Origin: Polytrichum commune
Lineage: Eukaryota; Streptophyta; Polytrichopsida; Polytrichales; Polytrichaceae
NCBI GenBank assembly: GCA_950295325.1
Contig: OX485805.1
Coordinates: 18,773,501-18,837,500 of the forward strand
Length of the DNA stretch: 64,000 bases
Direction: 5' to 3'
Positions 61,464 through 64,000 of the stretch are shown here, one piece after another. The notes under the pieces were generated by a model. The model was given only the letters and a program-made list of their open reading frames with translations. It was not told the DNA's origin and searched no databases. Positions within the stretch are counted from its first letter, which is position 1, and each line of letters begins with the position of its first letter. Both the position numbers and the translations under genes were made by a program.

Positions 61464-61628
61464 ATGGAGAAGGTGGATGACCCCCGCGATGACGAGACAA
61501 AGGAGGTTAGGCCAAAGGTTGCGAGGGGGATGTCTTTAAAGGCATGTGTGGCCACGGCCGCGGGTTGGACTCTTGAGAAAGCCAACTCTAGCACAAGCCA
61601 AGAGGCCAACATTAATAAAGTACAATGA
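61464..61628 (+). CDS. Possible small ORF, 54 codons
   Basis: ATG to TGA encoding MEKVDDPRDDETKEVRPKVA.., charged at the start and Ala/Ser-rich later, with GC-richer codons than its surroundings. A minus frame is open across it as well. No known family; support is weak. Confidence 0.2.
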   Translation: MEKVDDPRDDETKEVRPKVARGMSLKACVATAAGWTLEKANSSTSQEANINKVQ

Positions 61629-62249
61629 GTGAGACAATACATGTTCATTTGGACATGAAAATTACCTTGCACATGGTTCAATGTTGTAATAGATAAATGT
61701 GATTCTCAAAGTCATCACCTGGACTAGGACGCTTAAGGGTGGTGGATTTGGCCTCACATAGGGGCATATTTAGATTGCACCCCTTATTGTAGGTGTTGGA
61801 GACAAAATCTCTTAGATGTACACCTTTCTTTGTCAATATTTTTGTAGACATGGTGAACTCGTAGAAATTTTGTATATGGTTGTACATTGAGCCCGTTGGT
61901 TCTTTGAGGGCTCAAACACTCTAGACTCAATATTCAACATAATTGGGATAACCTGAGATCAACAAACGGAAAATCAAGTACGGATCAAAACACATGCATT
62001 ATTTCTTAATCACAAGGAGATCAAGGAAGGTCCGATATTCTATCATGTTCAGGCTACTGCTTCATTGTAGATTTTCTAATGCAATACTAGTTCCATTGTG
62101 TGACCGTGTGATGGTAGAAAATAGAGAACAAGAAAGAAAAAAGAAAAAAGAAAACTAAAAACTAAAAAACTAACCAAATTATTCCCACATACCTTACACA
62201 AAAACTTTGTCTAGGGTTTGTGGCTATTATTCGATGTTTTTTCTTGATC
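61629..62249. other. Intergenic with partial family L text
   Basis: 61920-62100 resembles degraded family L (TTTTCTAATGCAATACTAGT). Confidence 0.45.
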
Positions 62250-62570
62250 GGACACCCATATTTTGTTGGTGTGTGGTCAAGTGACAATCAAAGAACAAAC
62301 ATGATAGATATGGCATGATTTAAAATTTTGGACTAAGTCTTCAAACTTTATTAACTTCTCCATCCTCAAAAGTGAATATAATTGGGAGGACCTATGCAAT
62401 TTAGTTAAGGGAATATCGAACATACACTTTCAAAAACCATAACTATAGAAGCAAAGGTATGTGTTTAGTATGATGTTTGGTAATGCTTCATCATAAATTT
62501 GCTAATGCAACAAGAGTTTCGTTGTGTAAGTCCAATCCATAGAAGTTGGAGAACCTGAATAAATAAAACC
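62250..62570 (+). repeat. Repeat family L, copy 3 (uninterrupted)
   Basis: Provides the empty-site sequence for the family A insertion at 49554-49891. Confidence 0.6.
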
Positions 62571-62687
62571 AAACAACACCCACATACCCTACAATGTAGA
62601 CGCGTGTTATTCGATTACCTTTTTTTCTCTCTACACCTACTTCTCGTAGTATACATAACATGCAATCATTGCAAGATGATTAGGAAA

Positions 62688-63129
62688 CCCAAATCATGCA
62701 TGTAGCCATGTGCCTCATAACCTTCATAGCTCATACGACCGTCCATTGTCAATGCAAAGATTCTCATTAAGTGGTCATACAATTCCCCCCCCCCCCCCCT
62801 CCCCACATCATGTTGACTGATTGGGTCCAAAAAGGTTTAGCTTTTCTTCAACACGTAGTCTAGTCTCTTTCCAGCACATGTCTATTCAGTGTCCATTCTT
62901 AGATCCACAACCCAAATCATGCCCATAGCCATTTGCCTCATAACCTTCATAGCTCATACGACCATCCATTGTCAATACGAAGATTCTCACTAAGTGGTCA
63001 TATACCCCCCCCCCCCCTCCAATATCATGTTGACTAATTGGGTCTAGAAAGGTTTAGCTTATTCTTCAACACGTAGTCTAGTCTCTTTCCAACACATGTC
63101 TTTTCAATGTCCATTCTTAGATCCACAAC
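62688..63129 (+). repeat. Tandem duplication of a 223-bp family J unit
   Basis: CCCAAATCATGC.. begins at 62688 and 62911. Both units share GCTCATACGACC, CATGTTGACT and ACACGTAGTCTAGTCTCTTT. Each contains a long C run (62785-62799; 63005-63017). Confidence 0.85.
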
Positions 63130-63283
63130 TAACCACATACCACTCAAATATAGGTGTCCGTATTCTTGCTACGTTGGAATAAAGTATGTCTACGTTATTG
63201 AGAACGTGAGAAATGAGGTAATAGTCTATGCACAAAGGAGAATGGCGGTCAAGGGAATAGGTAGGCAACTCATGGTCAATGAA

Positions 63284-63466
63284 CGGAGGCGAATAGCAAA
63301 TGCACCCATTGAATTTGAGAAACAACCAGTTGAAGTCCAAGACTTTGGTAAAATTGCCGATCATTTTAGAGGAATCAATAGAACATACCCACATTTTATC
63401 AAGAACGACCAAATGATGTCAACTTACAACCGGTTGGACTTGGATACACTAGGATCTGGACCGATT
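63284..63466. repeat. Family C fragment (right half)
   Basis: AACAACCAGTTGAAGTCCAA.. through TACAACCGGTTGGACTTGGA matches the right half of 42523-42952. The 122-codon plus frame across it is a repeat artefact. Confidence 0.5.
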
Positions 63467-63543
63467 ATTTTTTAATTTTTTGAACACATGGTGCGCTTGA
63501 CCACTTGGCTAGCTTTTTCATCAAGTAAAGAGACAATTTCACA

Positions 63544-63592
63544 GCCGAGAATTGAACCGCCAACCATCTGTTCAGATGTGGGTACCTCTCCA
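63544..63592 (-). other. tRNA-like (SINE-like) module
   Basis: Minus strand: AGTGGAGAGGTACCCACATC..GGTTGGCGGTTCAATTCTC, with spacing and B-box-like GGTTCAATTCTC as in tRNA-derived SINE heads. No intact cloverleaf or anticodon arm. Confidence 0.35.
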
Positions 63593-63727
63593 CTATCTTT
63601 TGGTAGTTTAGGGTCATCTTGGACCAATCTAGACAAGTTACGTCCAAAATGTTCCCAGACACTCTGATGGTGGCAAAATGAGAATCCGAGTGCTATTTTA
63701 GAGAAGGGTGGCCGGTGACCGTTAGGG

Positions 63728-64000
63728 TAAATATGATACTTAATGTCACACGGTATTTAATGTCACTATGGCAAATTTTGGATGACACTTCTTATGAATA
63801 AGTGAACAAATATTGTCATGGATGAAGGATGAGTTCATCCATTGGCCAAACCCCTACCTTCTCTTGTGATGAAATATTGTCACGAATGATTGAAAGTTGG
63901 ATGAAAAATCACTTGGTAAGTGACGGTAATTGCAACTCTGTAAAATGCATAATCTCCCAAATTTTTTTTACAAGGAACGACAAATAGTGTTGGGATAACG
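63728..64000 (+). repeat. Family H element, cut by the window end
   Basis: ACGGTATTTAATGTCACTAT.. and TGAAAAATCACTTGGTAAGT match 55466-55580 closely. The element continues beyond the window. Confidence 0.6.

Noticed and set aside
63107..63475. Mirror plus and minus frames of about 100-120 codons
   Set aside because: They cover repeat families J and C; not conserved as coding in the other copies.

Overview
This window looks like nuclear DNA of a land plant with a large, AT-rich, repeat-laden genome. Only two convincing host genes occur in 64 kb. Both are plant-type: a six-exon organellar FolD with GT-AG introns, and an intronless MAPKKK of the plant MAPKKK15-21 type with the HCDIKGKN catalytic loop. 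I cannot name the species; a fern, lycophyte or gymnosperm would fit the gene density, but that is inference.

Layout: 1-8.1 kb is AT-rich and gene-free, with degenerate repeats. 8.1-10.0 kb is a GC-rich island split by a pogo/Emigrant-like element (8360-9241). 12.1-13.3 kb holds two adjacent Tourist-like elements and another repeat. A hairpin MITE (16478-16871) precedes the FolD gene (leader about 17.1-18.6 kb, coding exons 18585-21433). 21.6-28.9 kb is repeats and a decayed coding-like stretch. The kinase gene lies on the minus strand at 29014-30756, with a hAT-like element (31415-32239) just upstream. 32.2-64 kb is repeats: Tourist-like families A and B, a second hAT copy, a Tigger/pogo deletion derivative with a transposase N-terminus (40550-41106), a TTAA-flanked piggyBac-like candidate (47201-48024), several foldback elements, a 42-bp minisatellite (60795-61128) and recent tandem duplications.

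The two genes have no evident functional link: one serves mitochondrial (or plastid) one-carbon folate metabolism, the other stress or hormone kinase signalling. The window's main interest is as a record of layered DNA-transposon activity. Element ends, target-site duplications, nested insertions and one filled/empty site comparison can be read directly. No CRISPR, rRNA gene, intact tRNA gene or intact transposase was seen.
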